Shown: positions 8,598 through 20,506, numbered from the stretch's first letter. The stretch is 64,000 bases of DNA from Gordonia gummivorans (GCF_022513585.1 NZ_JAKWBF010000008.1:62001-126000), one strand, 5' to 3'. Notes: generated by a model from the sequence alone, not told the origin. Made by a program: numbers and translations.

Positions 8598-9442
8598 GCT
8601 TCCGCATCCCGACGCGCAGTGTGCACACGCTGTTCCGCGACCCGCAGCCGGGTCTGCGCATCATCGTAGGCCTCACGCGCGGCGACCTGCTTGCGACGCG
8701 CAAACAGCAGTTCCTCGTCCGCGGCCGCCAGCTGGACTCGCAGCTCTTCGACCTTCGTCGACAGTCGATCGGTGCTCTCGGTGGCCTCGTCCACCGTGTC
8801 ACCTGCGTGCTCGAGTTCGTCCCGGATACGTGCTGCTTCTTCGGTGGCGGCGGCGAGTTCGGCGCGCGCGGCTGCGCGGGGATCATCTGTTTCATCCGCA
8901 TCGGCTTGCTCGACGGAAGTCGAGGCGGCATCGGTGGGCGGTTCCGCGTCGGGAACGAGAAAGACACCCGCGGGACCAAACCCGCTGTACTCGACCGCAG
9001 TCACGAACCGTCCGGCGGTCAACACGGCCGCAACCGCCTCGTCGGCAATCGCTGCCCGCAACGACGCCGACACCTCACCGACAGCGCCACCCGACATCGG
9101 CAGGCCGCGATCGGTCGCGAGATCGGCCACCGCGGCTGCACTGTCGGAAACCACAGTCTGTCGCTGCTGCGACAACTCACGCACCCGGGCCATCTCACCA
9201 CGTCGTTGGGCCGCGGCGAGTTCGGCAGCGAGCGTGGTCAGCGCCGCCACCCCATCCGGGTCGGACCGCACCCACTGATTGAGCGCCCATGCCGAATGTG
9301 TTGGCCGTCGTAGTCCGCGAATCGCCGACGACAACTCGGGGTCGCCGTCGGCCTTCGCCTGTTTGGCGAGTTCGTTTCGGCGCGAGACGAATTCAGCGGG
9401 CATCAGCCCAAAGAGCTCGTCCGCGGCGTCGTCGAGATCCAT
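8594..9442 (-). CDS. Coiled-coil protein of unknown function
   Basis: A 282-residue protein starting at an ATG with GGAGGTGACG just upstream. It opens with a helical domain (DDAADELFGLMPAEFVSRRNELAKQAK) and ends in a long charged heptad-like coiled coil from about residue 190 (AELAAATEEAARIRDELEH ... VEELRVQLAAADEELL). Proteins with this opening are common in actinobacteria and have no known role. It is the first gene of a two-gene operon with the nucleotidyltransferase. It is also divergent from the hydrolase operon, across a 219-base intergenic region that must hold both promoters. A scaffold role is possible but is inference. Confidence 0.7.
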   Translation of the reverse strand: MDLDDAADELFGLMPAEFVSRRNELAKQAKADGDPELSSAIRGLRRPTHSAWALNQWVRSDPDGVAALTTLAAELAAAQRRGEMARVRELSQQRQTVVSDSAAAVADLATDRGLPMSGGAVGEVSASLRAAIADEAVAAVLTAGRFVTAVEYSGFGPAGVFLVPDAEPPTDAASTSVEQADADETDDPRAAARAELAAATEEAARIRDELEHAGDTVDEATESTDRLSTKVEELRVQLAAADEELLFARRKQVAAREAYDDAQTRLRVAEQRVHTARRDAEA

Positions 9443-9661
9443 CGTCACCTCCGACCGGCGTCGACGAAGCAACACTTCGGCAGGATCTCGACGACGACCA
9501 TGGCTCGATCATAGGACCGTCGGCTACCTTGCCGTCGCAGCCCCGACGCGCACCTGAGGTCGTCAGAGCCAGGAATTCGGGTAGCCGTCTACTCATGTTG
9601 TGCTCCAACGAGCGCCGGATACTCGTTGCATCGCGACAACTCAGCGACCCGAGGTGCCACC

Positions 9662-11686
9662 ATGACCGTCGTCTCCCCCACCCCGTCCGCGCAGGGCGCG
9701 TTCGATTCCGAACACGACCTCCAGGTGGCGGCTGCCGCCCGACGCCTGCAGGACAGATCCACCAGTCGCCGGCAGCACGAGGAAGTGCTCGCCAGGTCGA
9801 ACGGCCTCGCCGAGGCCGACGATCCGGAACGGATCAGAAAGCGCTTGGCGCGCATCGCGGACTACTACTCGCCGACCGCTCAGGCGCAACCGCAGCCGAC
9901 AATCGAGCTCGGCGTCGAAGAAACGGCCGCGGCGGTTGCCGCACCGTCGGCCGAGCTCGAGCGCATCATCAACACCGCCGACTTCCTCGGTGTCAGATAC
10001 CTCGATGACGGGGTACTGGCAGCGCGCGCCATCGGCCGGGTCCAGATCGGAGCGGCCTCAGGCCATCTGCAGGGATACGGTACGGGCTTTCTGGTGACCC
10101 CAGACCTCCTGCTCACCAACCATCACGTTCTGCCCGACGCACAAACGGCGCGCATCAGCCTCATCGAGTTCGACTATCAGGACGGCGCGGGCGGAACCGA
10201 GTTATCCTCGCACACTTACCAACTCAATCCTGACAAGTTCTTCGTCGCAGATCGTCAACGCGACTTCGCCCTGGTGGCCGTGACCGACGACAGCGGCACG
10301 CTGAAAGGCTACGGATTCAACCGTCTGACCGCCGCGCAGGGAACGGTGATCATCGGCGAGAACGTCACCATCGTCCAGCATCCGGGTGGCCGCAAGAAGC
10401 AGATCGTACTGCGCGAGAACAAACTCATCGACATCCCCGACGGATTCGTGCATTACAGCGCCGACACCGAACCGGGTTCGTCGGGCTCACCGGTGTTCAA
10501 CGATCAATGGGAAGTGGTCGCGCTCCACCACGCCAGCGTGCCCGCCCCCGAGCGATCGGAGTTCGGCGGCTTCCTGAACGAGGGTGTCCGGATCAGCAGC
10601 ATCCTGAATTACCTTCGCACACAATCCTTCACCACCGAACAGCAGGCCCTGCTCGACGTTCTGCTCGGTCCCGCGGGCAGCGGCCGCTCGGAGGCGGCGC
10701 CGACCGCTGCAGCAGCACCTGCCCGGCAACCGCGTCCGCCGGAACTCGCCGTCGACGTGCCCGACGGAGTGTCGACGATACGCCTGCCGCTCGAGATCAC
10801 TTTCCGGGTCGCCGAGCCCACTCCCATCACGGTGAACAGCGTTGCTGCCGAAGCGATCTCCATCGATCCGGATTACAGCACCCGGGCCGGCTACGACCCC
10901 GGTTTCCTCGATCCGACACTTCGGGCGCCGTTGCCGACCGTCGGCCCCGGACTGGCTGCGTTGGCATCGAGTGAACTGCGGTATCACCACTTCAGCGTGG
11001 TGATGAACCGCGTTCGCCGGATGGCGATGTTCACCGCCGTCAACATCGACGGCAACCAACCCGCCGAGTTGCCCCGCGAATCCGATCGCTGGATCGCCGA
11101 TCCTCGGCTACCCGCCGGTGAGCAGACCGACAAAGAGTTGTACCTCGCCAACAACCTCGATCGAGGTCACCTGGTCCGACGACTCGACCCGGCGTGGGGA
11201 CCAAACGCCAAGGCCGCCAACGACGACACGTTCCACTTCACCAATTGCACACCGCAGCACCACGAATTCAATGCCGGTTCGACCCTGTGGCTCGGCCTCG
11301 AAGACTACGTCTTGCGCAACAGCGCCACTCACGGCCTCAAGGTCAGCGTCCTCACCGGTCCGGTGCTCGCCGCCGACGACCCGCCTTACCGCGGGGTGTC
11401 ACTCCCCCGCCAGTTCTGGAAGGTGGTCACCATCGTCACCGACAGGCACACGTTGGCATCCACCGCGTACCTGCTCAGCCAGGCCGCGCTGCTGGACGAG
11501 TTCGCGGCCGGTCCGGAGTCGTTCTCCTACGGGGCCTATCGCACCTACCAGGTCCCCGTCCGTCGGATCGCAGACCTGACCGGACTCGAACTCTCGCCCT
11601 ACATCGCGGCGGATCCGCTCGAACACGTCGAATCCACGGGCACACCACGCGAACTGATCCGCCCAGAAAACCTCATTCTCTGTTAG
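9662..11686 (+). CDS. Trypsin-like serine protease fused to DNA/RNA non-specific endonuclease
   Basis: A 674-residue two-domain hydrolase from ATG 9662. Residues 1-110 are helical and charged with no signal peptide. Residues about 120-330 are a trypsin/V8-like domain: YGTGFLVTP, LLLTNHHVLP (catalytic His155), QRDFALVAV (Asp201) and EPGSSGSPVF (Ser274). An Ala/Pro linker follows (about 340-365). Residues about 400-660 are an EndA/NUC-type nuclease: DRGHLVRR with catalytic His503, and FTNCTPQ with the metal-binding Asn528. All catalytic residues are intact in both halves. It is the first of four tightly packed genes, the next three encoding an M43 protease, a small protein and an M28 peptidase. 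Lack of a signal peptide implies cytosolic action or an unusual export route. The TTG start 36 bases upstream is less likely. Confidence 0.9.
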   Translation: MTVVSPTPSAQGAFDSEHDLQVAAAARRLQDRSTSRRQHEEVLARSNGLAEADDPERIRKRLARIADYYSPTAQAQPQPTIELGVEETAAAVAAPSAELERIINTADFLGVRYLDDGVLAARAIGRVQIGAASGHLQGYGTGFLVTPDLLLTNHHVLPDAQTARISLIEFDYQDGAGGTELSSHTYQLNPDKFFVADRQRDFALVAVTDDSGTLKGYGFNRLTAAQGTVIIGENVTIVQHPGGRKKQIVLRENKLIDIPDGFVHYSADTEPGSSGSPVFNDQWEVVALHHASVPAPERSEFGGFLNEGVRISSILNYLRTQSFTTEQQALLDVLLGPAGSGRSEAAPTAAAAPARQPRPPELAVDVPDGVSTIRLPLEITFRVAEPTPITVNSVAAEAISIDPDYSTRAGYDPGFLDPTLRAPLPTVGPGLAALASSELRYHHFSVVMNRVRRMAMFTAVNIDGNQPAELPRESDRWIADPRLPAGEQTDKELYLANNLDRGHLVRRLDPAWGPNAKAANDDTFHFTNCTPQHHEFNAGSTLWLGLEDYVLRNSATHGLKVSVLTGPVLAADDPPYRGVSLPRQFWKVVTIVTDRHTLASTAYLLSQAALLDEFAAGPESFSYGAYRTYQVPVRRIADLTGLELSPYIAADPLEHVESTGTPRELIRPENLILC

Positions 11687-11695
11687 GAGTTGAAC

Positions 11696-12607
11696 ATGAC
11701 CAGTACCGAACGCCCCGTACGTCACTGTGGCGCGATGGCCGTCCATCGCCGATTGCTGACCGAATCCGCGGCCTACCGCAGCGCCCGCGCCGAACTCGAG
11801 AACGCGACCATTCGTCTGGTGAGCCTGGAACGCACGAGCACCGAGGTGGCCACCATTCCGGTTGTCGTGCACGTCGTGCACCGGATTCAGGCCGAGGACA
11901 TCTCGGACGAACAGATCCGCAGCCAGATCGATGTCCTCAACCTCGACTATCGAGCCACCAATCCGGATGTCTCAACGGTTCCCGACGTCTTCGCCGACCT
12001 CGTCGCCGACGCCCGCGTGCAGTTCGAACTCGCGACCGTCGACCCCGACGGAAAGCCGACGGACGGCATCACGCGGACCAAGACAACCCGCAAGGACTTC
12101 ACCGCAGACGACGCCGTCAAGTCTTCGGCCACGCGCGGCGCAGACGCATGGCCGACCGACCGCTACCTCAACATCTGGGTGTGCCGACTGGCCGGCGGGC
12201 TGCTGGGTTATGCGCAATTCCCCGGCGGACCCGCCGACACCGACGGCGTGGTCATCACCTACACCGCATTCGGCACTCTGGGTACCGCAAAGGAGCCATT
12301 TCACCTGGGCCGCACCGCGACTCACGAGGTAGGCCACTATCTGAACCTCTTTCACATCTGGGGCGACGACGGCAGCGGTTGCGGCGGAACCGACGAGGTC
12401 GATGACACACCGAACCAGGGGTCGGAGAACACCGGCAAACCGACCTTTCCCAAGCTGAGCTGTTCCAATGGACCCAACGGTGATCTGTTCATGGACTACA
12501 TGGACTATGTCGACGATGATGTGATGGTGATGTTCACCACCGGCCAAGTCGCACGGATGCGTGCCTGCCTGGACGACGCGCGCAAAGCACTCTGGACGGG
12601 CGCCTGA
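11696..12607 (+). CDS. M43-type zinc metalloprotease (cytophagalysin/pappalysin-like)
   Basis: A 303-residue protein; AGGAG lies six bases before ATG 11696, overlapping the previous stop region. The zinc site HEVGHYLNLFH (residues 210-220) is the HExxHxxGxxH-type metzincin signature, and MDYMDY near 266-271 supplies the Met-turn. The N-terminal HCGAMAVHRRLL (residues 10-21) resembles the propeptide of secreted M43 proteases, where the Cys may keep the zinc latent (inference). Normally such enzymes carry a signal peptide; here the chain starts directly at the propeptide-like motif. Gap to the upstream trypsin-nuclease gene is 9 bases and to the next gene 7 bases, so co-translation is likely. 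Confidence 0.9.
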   Translation: MTSTERPVRHCGAMAVHRRLLTESAAYRSARAELENATIRLVSLERTSTEVATIPVVVHVVHRIQAEDISDEQIRSQIDVLNLDYRATNPDVSTVPDVFADLVADARVQFELATVDPDGKPTDGITRTKTTRKDFTADDAVKSSATRGADAWPTDRYLNIWVCRLAGGLLGYAQFPGGPADTDGVVITYTAFGTLGTAKEPFHLGRTATHEVGHYLNLFHIWGDDGSGCGGTDEVDDTPNQGSENTGKPTFPKLSCSNGPNGDLFMDYMDYVDDDVMVMFTTGQVARMRACLDDARKALWTGA

Positions 12608-12614
12608 GGCACCC

Positions 12615-12926
12615 ATGGACGGGTTGAACCAGCGGTGGTGGCACTCCTTCGAGGAGGATCACGACCACGTTCGCGTCTACCGGCCGGATGGTTACGATTT
12701 CCCGGCGGCCCGCGGACGCCGCGGCATCGAACTCCATGACGACGGCAGTGTCACCGAGTTCGCCCTCGGGCGCGGTGACGCACCCGAGGCGCACGAGGCG
12801 ACGTGGTCGGCCGACGCCGACCTCGAGAAGCTGCATATCCACGATGGTTCGGGCGCCATTCGGACCATGCGTCTGGTTCACCTGAGCCCCGAACGGCTCG
12901 AACTCGACGTCGGAGAGAGCACATGA
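12615..12926 (+). CDS. Small protein of the hydrolase operon, possible beta-barrel inhibitor or accessory subunit
   Basis: A 103-residue acidic protein starting MDGLNQRWWHSFEED. Alternating hydrophobic strands (RRGIELHDDGSVTEFALG, LEKLHIHDG, MRLVHLSPERLELDV) suggest a small beta-barrel or lipocalin-like fold, but I do not recognise the family with confidence. It lies between two protease genes, 7 bases after the M43 stop and overlapping the M28 start by ATGA. By analogy with beta-barrel inhibitors encoded beside bacterial metalloproteases it could protect the cell from the neighbouring proteases; that is inference from context only. Confidence 0.75.
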   Translation: MDGLNQRWWHSFEEDHDHVRVYRPDGYDFPAARGRRGIELHDDGSVTEFALGRGDAPEAHEATWSADADLEKLHIHDGSGAIRTMRLVHLSPERLELDVGEST

Positions 12927-13861
12927 GAAACCCGGATACGCTCCCGACAACACCGGTCCTGCATTCATGCCGACAGTCCAGGGGTCGTCGGATCGACGTC
13001 GAACTCGCGCACCCCGTGGTCACCGCGCGTGAACGCGACGAGTTCACCACGCAGCTCCTGGGACAGTTGTCGCGCGAGAAGTACCAAGACACGGTCGACA
13101 CACTCACCGCCCCGCCGACCCGCCATTCGACCCGCCCCGAGTTCACCGCGACACTCTCGGCCGCAGCGGATGTGTTCACCTCGCTCGGGTATACCGTGAC
13201 CCGCCAGCCGTTCTCGATTCCCGGCGGAGGCGACACAGTGAACTGCATAGCCGATCGCCGGGGGTCGTCGTCGGGTGAACGCGGACTCACGCTGATCACC
13301 GCTCATCTGGACTCCGTCAACCGAGGTGGCGCTGCGCTACCGGCTCCCGGTGCCGACGACAACGCGAGCGGCTCGGCGGGCGTGCTCGAACTCGCGCGGG
13401 TCCTGTCCACCGAGACCTGGTCCGGCGACCTGCGTCTGATCCTTTTCGGCGGCGAGGAGCAGGGCCTGTTAGGGAGCATCCACCATGTGCGGCAGTTGGA
13501 CCCGCACGACCGCGCGCGGATAACCGCCGTCATCAACATGGACATGATCGCGCGGCGCAACACAGCGGACCCCGGCGTCATGGTCGAAGGCGGCGAACCC
13601 TCGCGAGATCTGATCGACGAACTCGTGGTGGCCGCGGCCACGTGGACCGACCTCGCCGTCACCACCTCCCTCAACCCGTTCGCCAGCGATCACGTCCCCT
13701 TCATCGACGCCGGACTGCCCGCCGTGCTCACCATCGAGGCCGACGATTCCGCGAACACCGATGTCCACACCGAGCACGATGTCGTCGCGAAGCTCGACCC
13801 CGATCTCGCGATCGAGATCCTTCGCATGAACCTCGCGGTCGCCGCCGGCCATCTGCGCTGA
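12923..13861 (+). CDS. M28-family zinc peptidase
   Basis: A 312-residue protein with the co-catalytic two-zinc set of M28 aminopeptidases: LITAHLDSV (His128), GADDNASG (Asp145), LFGGEEQGLLG (Glu178/Glu179), INMDMIA (Asp207) and TDVHTEHD (His282). SDHVPF near 255-260 is the usual substrate-side loop. No signal peptide is present, although most M28 relatives are exported. The start ATG overlaps the previous stop by four bases (ATGA), tying it to the operon. The stop at 13859-13861 lies two bases from the first unit of the interspersed repeat. It probably trims peptides released by the upstream endoproteases (inference). Confidence 0.88.
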   Translation: MRNPDTLPTTPVLHSCRQSRGRRIDVELAHPVVTARERDEFTTQLLGQLSREKYQDTVDTLTAPPTRHSTRPEFTATLSAAADVFTSLGYTVTRQPFSIPGGGDTVNCIADRRGSSSGERGLTLITAHLDSVNRGGAALPAPGADDNASGSAGVLELARVLSTETWSGDLRLILFGGEEQGLLGSIHHVRQLDPHDRARITAVINMDMIARRNTADPGVMVEGGEPSRDLIDELVVAAATWTDLAVTTSLNPFASDHVPFIDAGLPAVLTIEADDSANTDVHTEHDVVAKLDPDLAIEILRMNLAVAAGHLR

Positions 13862-13937
13862 TTCGAAGAGTGTGGTGACCAACGCTCTGAACTGGGTAAA
13901 TACGACCCTGTCGTCGTTTGATCGGAGGTGCGACGGG

Positions 13938-14003
13938 CACCCTGTGTCTTGTTGGAGGATCTGTGTGCTGCAGCACACAGGTGAGCCGATTCGACACAGG
14001 GTG
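13938..14003. terminator. Nested double hairpin after the hydrolase operon
   Basis: An outer perfect 11-base stem (CACCCTGTGTC at 13938-13948 with GACACAGGGTG at 13993-14003) encloses a perfect 20-base palindrome CTGTGTGCTGCAGCACACAG at 13961-13980. It begins 77 bases after the M28 stop. There is no T-run, so it may be a bidirectional or RNA-stabilising structure instead of a classical terminator. Confidence 0.55.
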
Positions 14004-14152
14004 TGGCCAGAGCGAAGAGTTCGGTGACTAGCGCTCTGACCTGCACATAAGCGTCCACCACCCCACCGCTCTCTGAGGTGCCCGAGGCGCCGGCCGAGGG
14101 ATACCTCGAAGGGCAGGCGAACGGGCCACGTCAGCGAGCCACCGGACCACGG

Positions 14153-14181
14153 AAAGTAGGGGAAGGTTCTTCCCCTACTTT
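14153..14181. repeat. Core palindrome of the interspersed repeat
   Basis: Perfect 13-base stem AAAGTAGGGGAAG / CTTCCCCTACTTT with a three-base loop, followed by a second hairpin at 14203-14222 (CCCGCGAG AAAA CTCGCGGG). The same stem sequences recur in the repeat copies at 34.4-34.6 kb and, diverged, at 46.6-46.7 kb. Conservation of both arms points to selection on the structure or to recent copying. Confidence 0.7.
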
Positions 14182-14498
14182 CTGCCCCTGCTTGTTGAGT
14201 CGCCCGCGAGAAAACTCGCGGGGAAGACTCCAGGGATAGGGGACGAGTTTCTTCCCCTACTTTTCGTGGATCATCGTCGCCGCGCCGCGCTCCACGGCCC
14301 TCTTCCCGCCTCCACGATCGCCGCCGCAGGCGGCGGGTGGGCCGCTGACTCGAAAAGTTAGGTGACCGCCGCGCTGACCTGGGTAAACGCGGCGGACCGA
14401 GTGGTGTCGGGGCTGCAGAAAACAGGGTCTCGCGAGTAGCGGCTTCGAGGCTCGTCGCGCCTCAGCGGCAAAAGTGGAGGTCCTCCCGAGATCCACGA

Positions 14499-14984
14499 TT
14501 ATCCGTCGGCCGCATCCAACCGCTCGGCGACGTCGGCCGGGAAACCGCCGGTGGCCACCGGCCCCCAGCGCGTCGGGGTGATCCGGATGAGCGATTTGTT
14601 CTGCAGTCGCATCGCCGCTCGATACTCGTCCCAGTCGGAGTGCTCGCCCGCGATGCTGCGGAAGTAGTCGACCAGGGCGTCTTCGGCGTCGGGCATGTGC
14701 AGAACCTCAGCGTCTCCGTCGACCTGAACCCACCCGCCGTTCCATTCATCGGACAGCACGCACACACTCACCTTTGGGTTGCGCTGGGCGTTTCGGGTCT
14801 TCGCGCGGTTCGGGTAGGTCGCGATAACCAGGCGCCCATCGTCGTCGACGCCGCCGGAGACCGGCGATAGTTGAGGGCTTCCGTCGGCGCGAAAAGTGCT
14901 GAGCAGCATACGATGTCGGGGTCGGACGAAGTCCAGCAGTTCAGCGAGGTCGACGGTTTCTGAGGTTGCGACGGTGCGAGCCAT
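14499..14984 (-). CDS. PPOX-fold F420-dependent-type oxidoreductase
   Basis: A 161-residue protein; the ATG at 14984 gives the usual family length, while the frame runs on upstream without homology-like sequence. The pattern LLSTFRADGSPQLSPV, GRLVIATYPNRAKTRNAQRNPKVSVCVLS and GGWVQVDGDAEVLHMPD is that of the split-barrel pyridoxamine-oxidase-like family called PPOX class F420-dependent in actinobacteria (Rv2061-like). Members bind F420 or FMN and reduce small substrates; the actual substrate is unknown. It is divergent from furA, 94 bases away, and its 3' end faces the repeat region. Confidence 0.82.
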   Translation of the reverse strand: MARTVATSETVDLAELLDFVRPRHRMLLSTFRADGSPQLSPVSGGVDDDGRLVIATYPNRAKTRNAQRNPKVSVCVLSDEWNGGWVQVDGDAEVLHMPDAEDALVDYFRSIAGEHSDWDEYRAAMRLQNKSLIRITPTRWGPVATGGFPADVAERLDAADG

Positions 14985-15065
14985 GCTCTCCACGCTACGC
15001 GGCCGCGCATCGCGATCGATCACAAGAAATCTCGGCAAAACCTGAATCACTCCAGAAAACGATGG

Positions 15066-15071
15066 CATACT
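15066..15071 (+). promoter_or_regulatory. Candidate -10 element of furA, implying a leaderless transcript
   Basis: CATACT lies 7 bases before the furA ATG at 15079, which would place the transcription start at or next to the start codon. There is no convincing ribosome binding site before furA. Leaderless mRNAs are common in mycolic-acid actinobacteria. No clear -35 is visible. Inference from position only. Confidence 0.4.
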
Positions 15072-15078
15072 GACCGAC

Positions 15079-15525
15079 ATGCCCTCAGCAGCCGAGTACG
15101 CGGATCTCTTGCGTACCGCAGGTCTGCGCGTGACCCGACCACGCGTCGCGGTGATGGGCGCCGTACACGACCACCCCCACGCCGACACCGACACGATCTG
15201 CGGCGCCGCCCGCGCGCATCTCCCCGACGTGTCGCTACAGGCGATCTACGACGTACTCGGTGCCCTCACCACTGCCGGCCTGATCCGGCGCATCCAACCG
15301 GCGGGACATGTCGCCCGGTATGAGGCACGAGTCGGCGACAACCATCACCACGTCGTCTGCCGCAATTGCGGCGCCATCGGCGATGTGGACTGCGCGGTAG
15401 GCGACGCACCCTGCCTCACCGCATCCCATGACCACGGCTTTGTCCTCGATGAGGCCGAAGTCGTCTACTGGGGCCTGTGCCCCAGTTGTTCGGTAACCGT
15501 CAACACTTCGGGATCACAACCGTGA
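15079..15525 (+). CDS. furA: Ferric uptake regulator family protein FurA
   Basis: A 148-residue protein with an N-terminal winged helix (RTAGLRVTRPRVAVMGAVHDHPHADTDTI) containing the Fur recognition motif, and a C-terminal dimerisation domain with the histidine cluster DNHHHVVCRNCG and a second pair CPSC near the end. CxxC pairs (about residues 94-97 and 134-137) are the structural zinc site. FurA in actinobacteria represses itself and the adjacent katG and responds to peroxide. Here it is 42 bases upstream of katG on the same strand, which supports that role. Probably translated from a leaderless message. Confidence 0.93.
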   Translation: MPSAAEYADLLRTAGLRVTRPRVAVMGAVHDHPHADTDTICGAARAHLPDVSLQAIYDVLGALTTAGLIRRIQPAGHVARYEARVGDNHHHVVCRNCGAIGDVDCAVGDAPCLTASHDHGFVLDEAEVVYWGLCPSCSVTVNTSGSQP

Positions 15526-17823
<2,298 letters not shown>

Positions 17824-17828
17824 GGTAG

Positions 17829-17867
17829 ACAACGACGCCCCGCGACCACGTCGCGGGGCGTCGTTGT
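17829..17867 (+). terminator. katG: Strong intrinsic-type hairpin after katG
   Basis: A perfect 17-base stem (17829-17845 with 17851-17867) and a five-base loop CCACG, starting 38 bases after the katG stop. Only a weak T stretch follows, as is usual in high-GC actinobacteria. It separates katG from the URC-type genes. Confidence 0.85.
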
Positions 17868-17956
17868 ATCCGGCGCGATCGGCGTTCGATGATTAAGCTG
17901 GCGATTTCTCCCCGTACAGCACGGAGAACGCAGCCACCCACAGTGAGGATCACGCA

Positions 17957-19206
<1,250 letters not shown>

Positions 19207-19210
<4 letters not shown>

Positions 19211-20454
19211 TGGGGGCCGTCAACACCGACGTCCATATCGGTCTGCCGACCGCGGTCACCACGTTGCGGTCCACGACCGCGATTCGGCAACGGTCGGGCC
19301 AGTTGCTCGAGCGCGCACGCCAGGGCGATTCCCCGTGGTTCATCGTGCAGGACAACATGATTCCCGATGCCGCCGCGTTGGTTGCCGCGACAACCCGACA
19401 ACGGTATCCCGACCTCGACATTCCCTTCCACAGCCGATGGCGTCACTTCGAAGCGGGTGGGATCGATCGCCTTGCCGGCGTCGGTGACGCGCTCGGGACC
19501 GACGCGGTCGATCATGCGCGAGCCCAGATCGACCTCGCGCTCGTGAGTGTGCTGCTCGACGCCGGCGCAGGAGCACAATGGCAGTTTCGGGAGCCGTCGA
19601 CCGGGCTCGTGCTGCAGCGATCCGAAGGTCTCGGCGTCGCCAGTTGGCATGCATTCTTCGGCGGCCTCTTCTCCGGTGATCCCCGTCGACCCCACCAGGT
19701 CGACGCCGACGGCCTGGCAGCGCTCACGGTGGATGGTCTCGGCAACGCCTTCCAGGTCACCGCGGACAACCCGCTCGTCGGCCTCGCAGGTCGGGTGGAA
19801 CTGCTTCACCGACTCGGGACCGCGATGGCCGCACAACCCGAGACATTCGGCACCACCGCGCGACCGGCCGGGCTCTATGATCGTCTCCGTGCGTCGATGG
19901 ACGGAACGATTGCCGCCCATGACATCTTGGTCGCGATCCTCGACACACTGGGATCCGTCTGGCCGGCCGACAACGTGCTCGACGGCCACCACCTCGGCGA
20001 CTGCTGGCACCACCGTGCGGTCAGCGGCACCGGTGACACAGCGGGCTGGATGCCCTTCCACAAACTCTCCCAATGGCTCACGTATTCGCTTCTCGAACCC
20101 ATTGGCTGGTCAGGCATCGACGTGACCGGGCTCGATGCGCTCACCGGACTGCCGGAGTACCGCAACGGCGGTCTCCTGCTGGACACCGGTGTGCTGCGAC
20201 TGCGCGACGACGACTGGTCCGCACAACAGTGGCGGGTCGGCGACGAGCTCATCGTGGAGTGGCGTGCACTCACCGTCGCTCTGCTCGATGAACTCGCCGA
20301 TCATGTGCGCGGCGCTCTCGACCAGACCGCGGAGCAGATGCCGCTCGCCTGCGTACTCGAAGGCGGCACCTGGGCGACCGGCCGTGAGCTGGCAGAGAGC
20401 CTGAGGAGCGGCCTGCCACCGATCTCGATCATCAGCGACGGGACGGTCTTCTGA
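19207..20454 (+). CDS. DUF1688 protein (URC4/Urg3 type), uracil degradation
   Basis: A 415-residue protein with a GTG start overlapping the upstream stop by four bases; an ATG follows directly. The opening [28 protein letters not shown], the middle [17 protein letters not shown] and the RPAGLYD segment fit the DUF1688 family known from fungi (URC4, Urg3) and some bacteria. Genetics in yeast ties the family to uracil catabolism by the URC pathway, with unknown chemistry. Sitting between the URC1-like gene and uracil phosphoribosyltransferase is the canonical bacterial context, so the pathway call is strong although the reaction is not known. Confidence 0.85.
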
Positions 20455-20506
20455 CATGACCATCGAGTCGACCACCCACTTGGCAGCGACGCCGAGGAAG
20501 GACGCA

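Larger units (their letters stand above)
13864..14391. repeat. Hairpin-rich interspersed repeat, copy 1 (fills the convergent gap 13862-14498)
   Basis: This is the only recognisable content of the 637-base gap between the M28 and F420-oxidoreductase genes. It contains three direct copies of a roughly 40-base unit with core AGTTCGGTGAC..CGCTCTGACCTG, at 13864-13904, 14012-14053 and 14351-14391. Hairpins between them are listed separately. The segment from about 14015 to 14345 recurs inverted at about 34340-34670, with roughly nine in ten positions agreeing by eye, and more loosely at 46240-46880. There is no open reading frame with coding character. 14392-14498 shows nothing further. Confidence 0.85.

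Noticed and set aside
9662-13861. Type VII secretion effector locus
   Set aside because: No WXG100-type partner or ESX component is nearby in the window.
13864-14391. Direct repeats considered as a CRISPR array
   Set aside because: Only three diverged units, with spacings of about 108 and 298 bases, and no cas genes.
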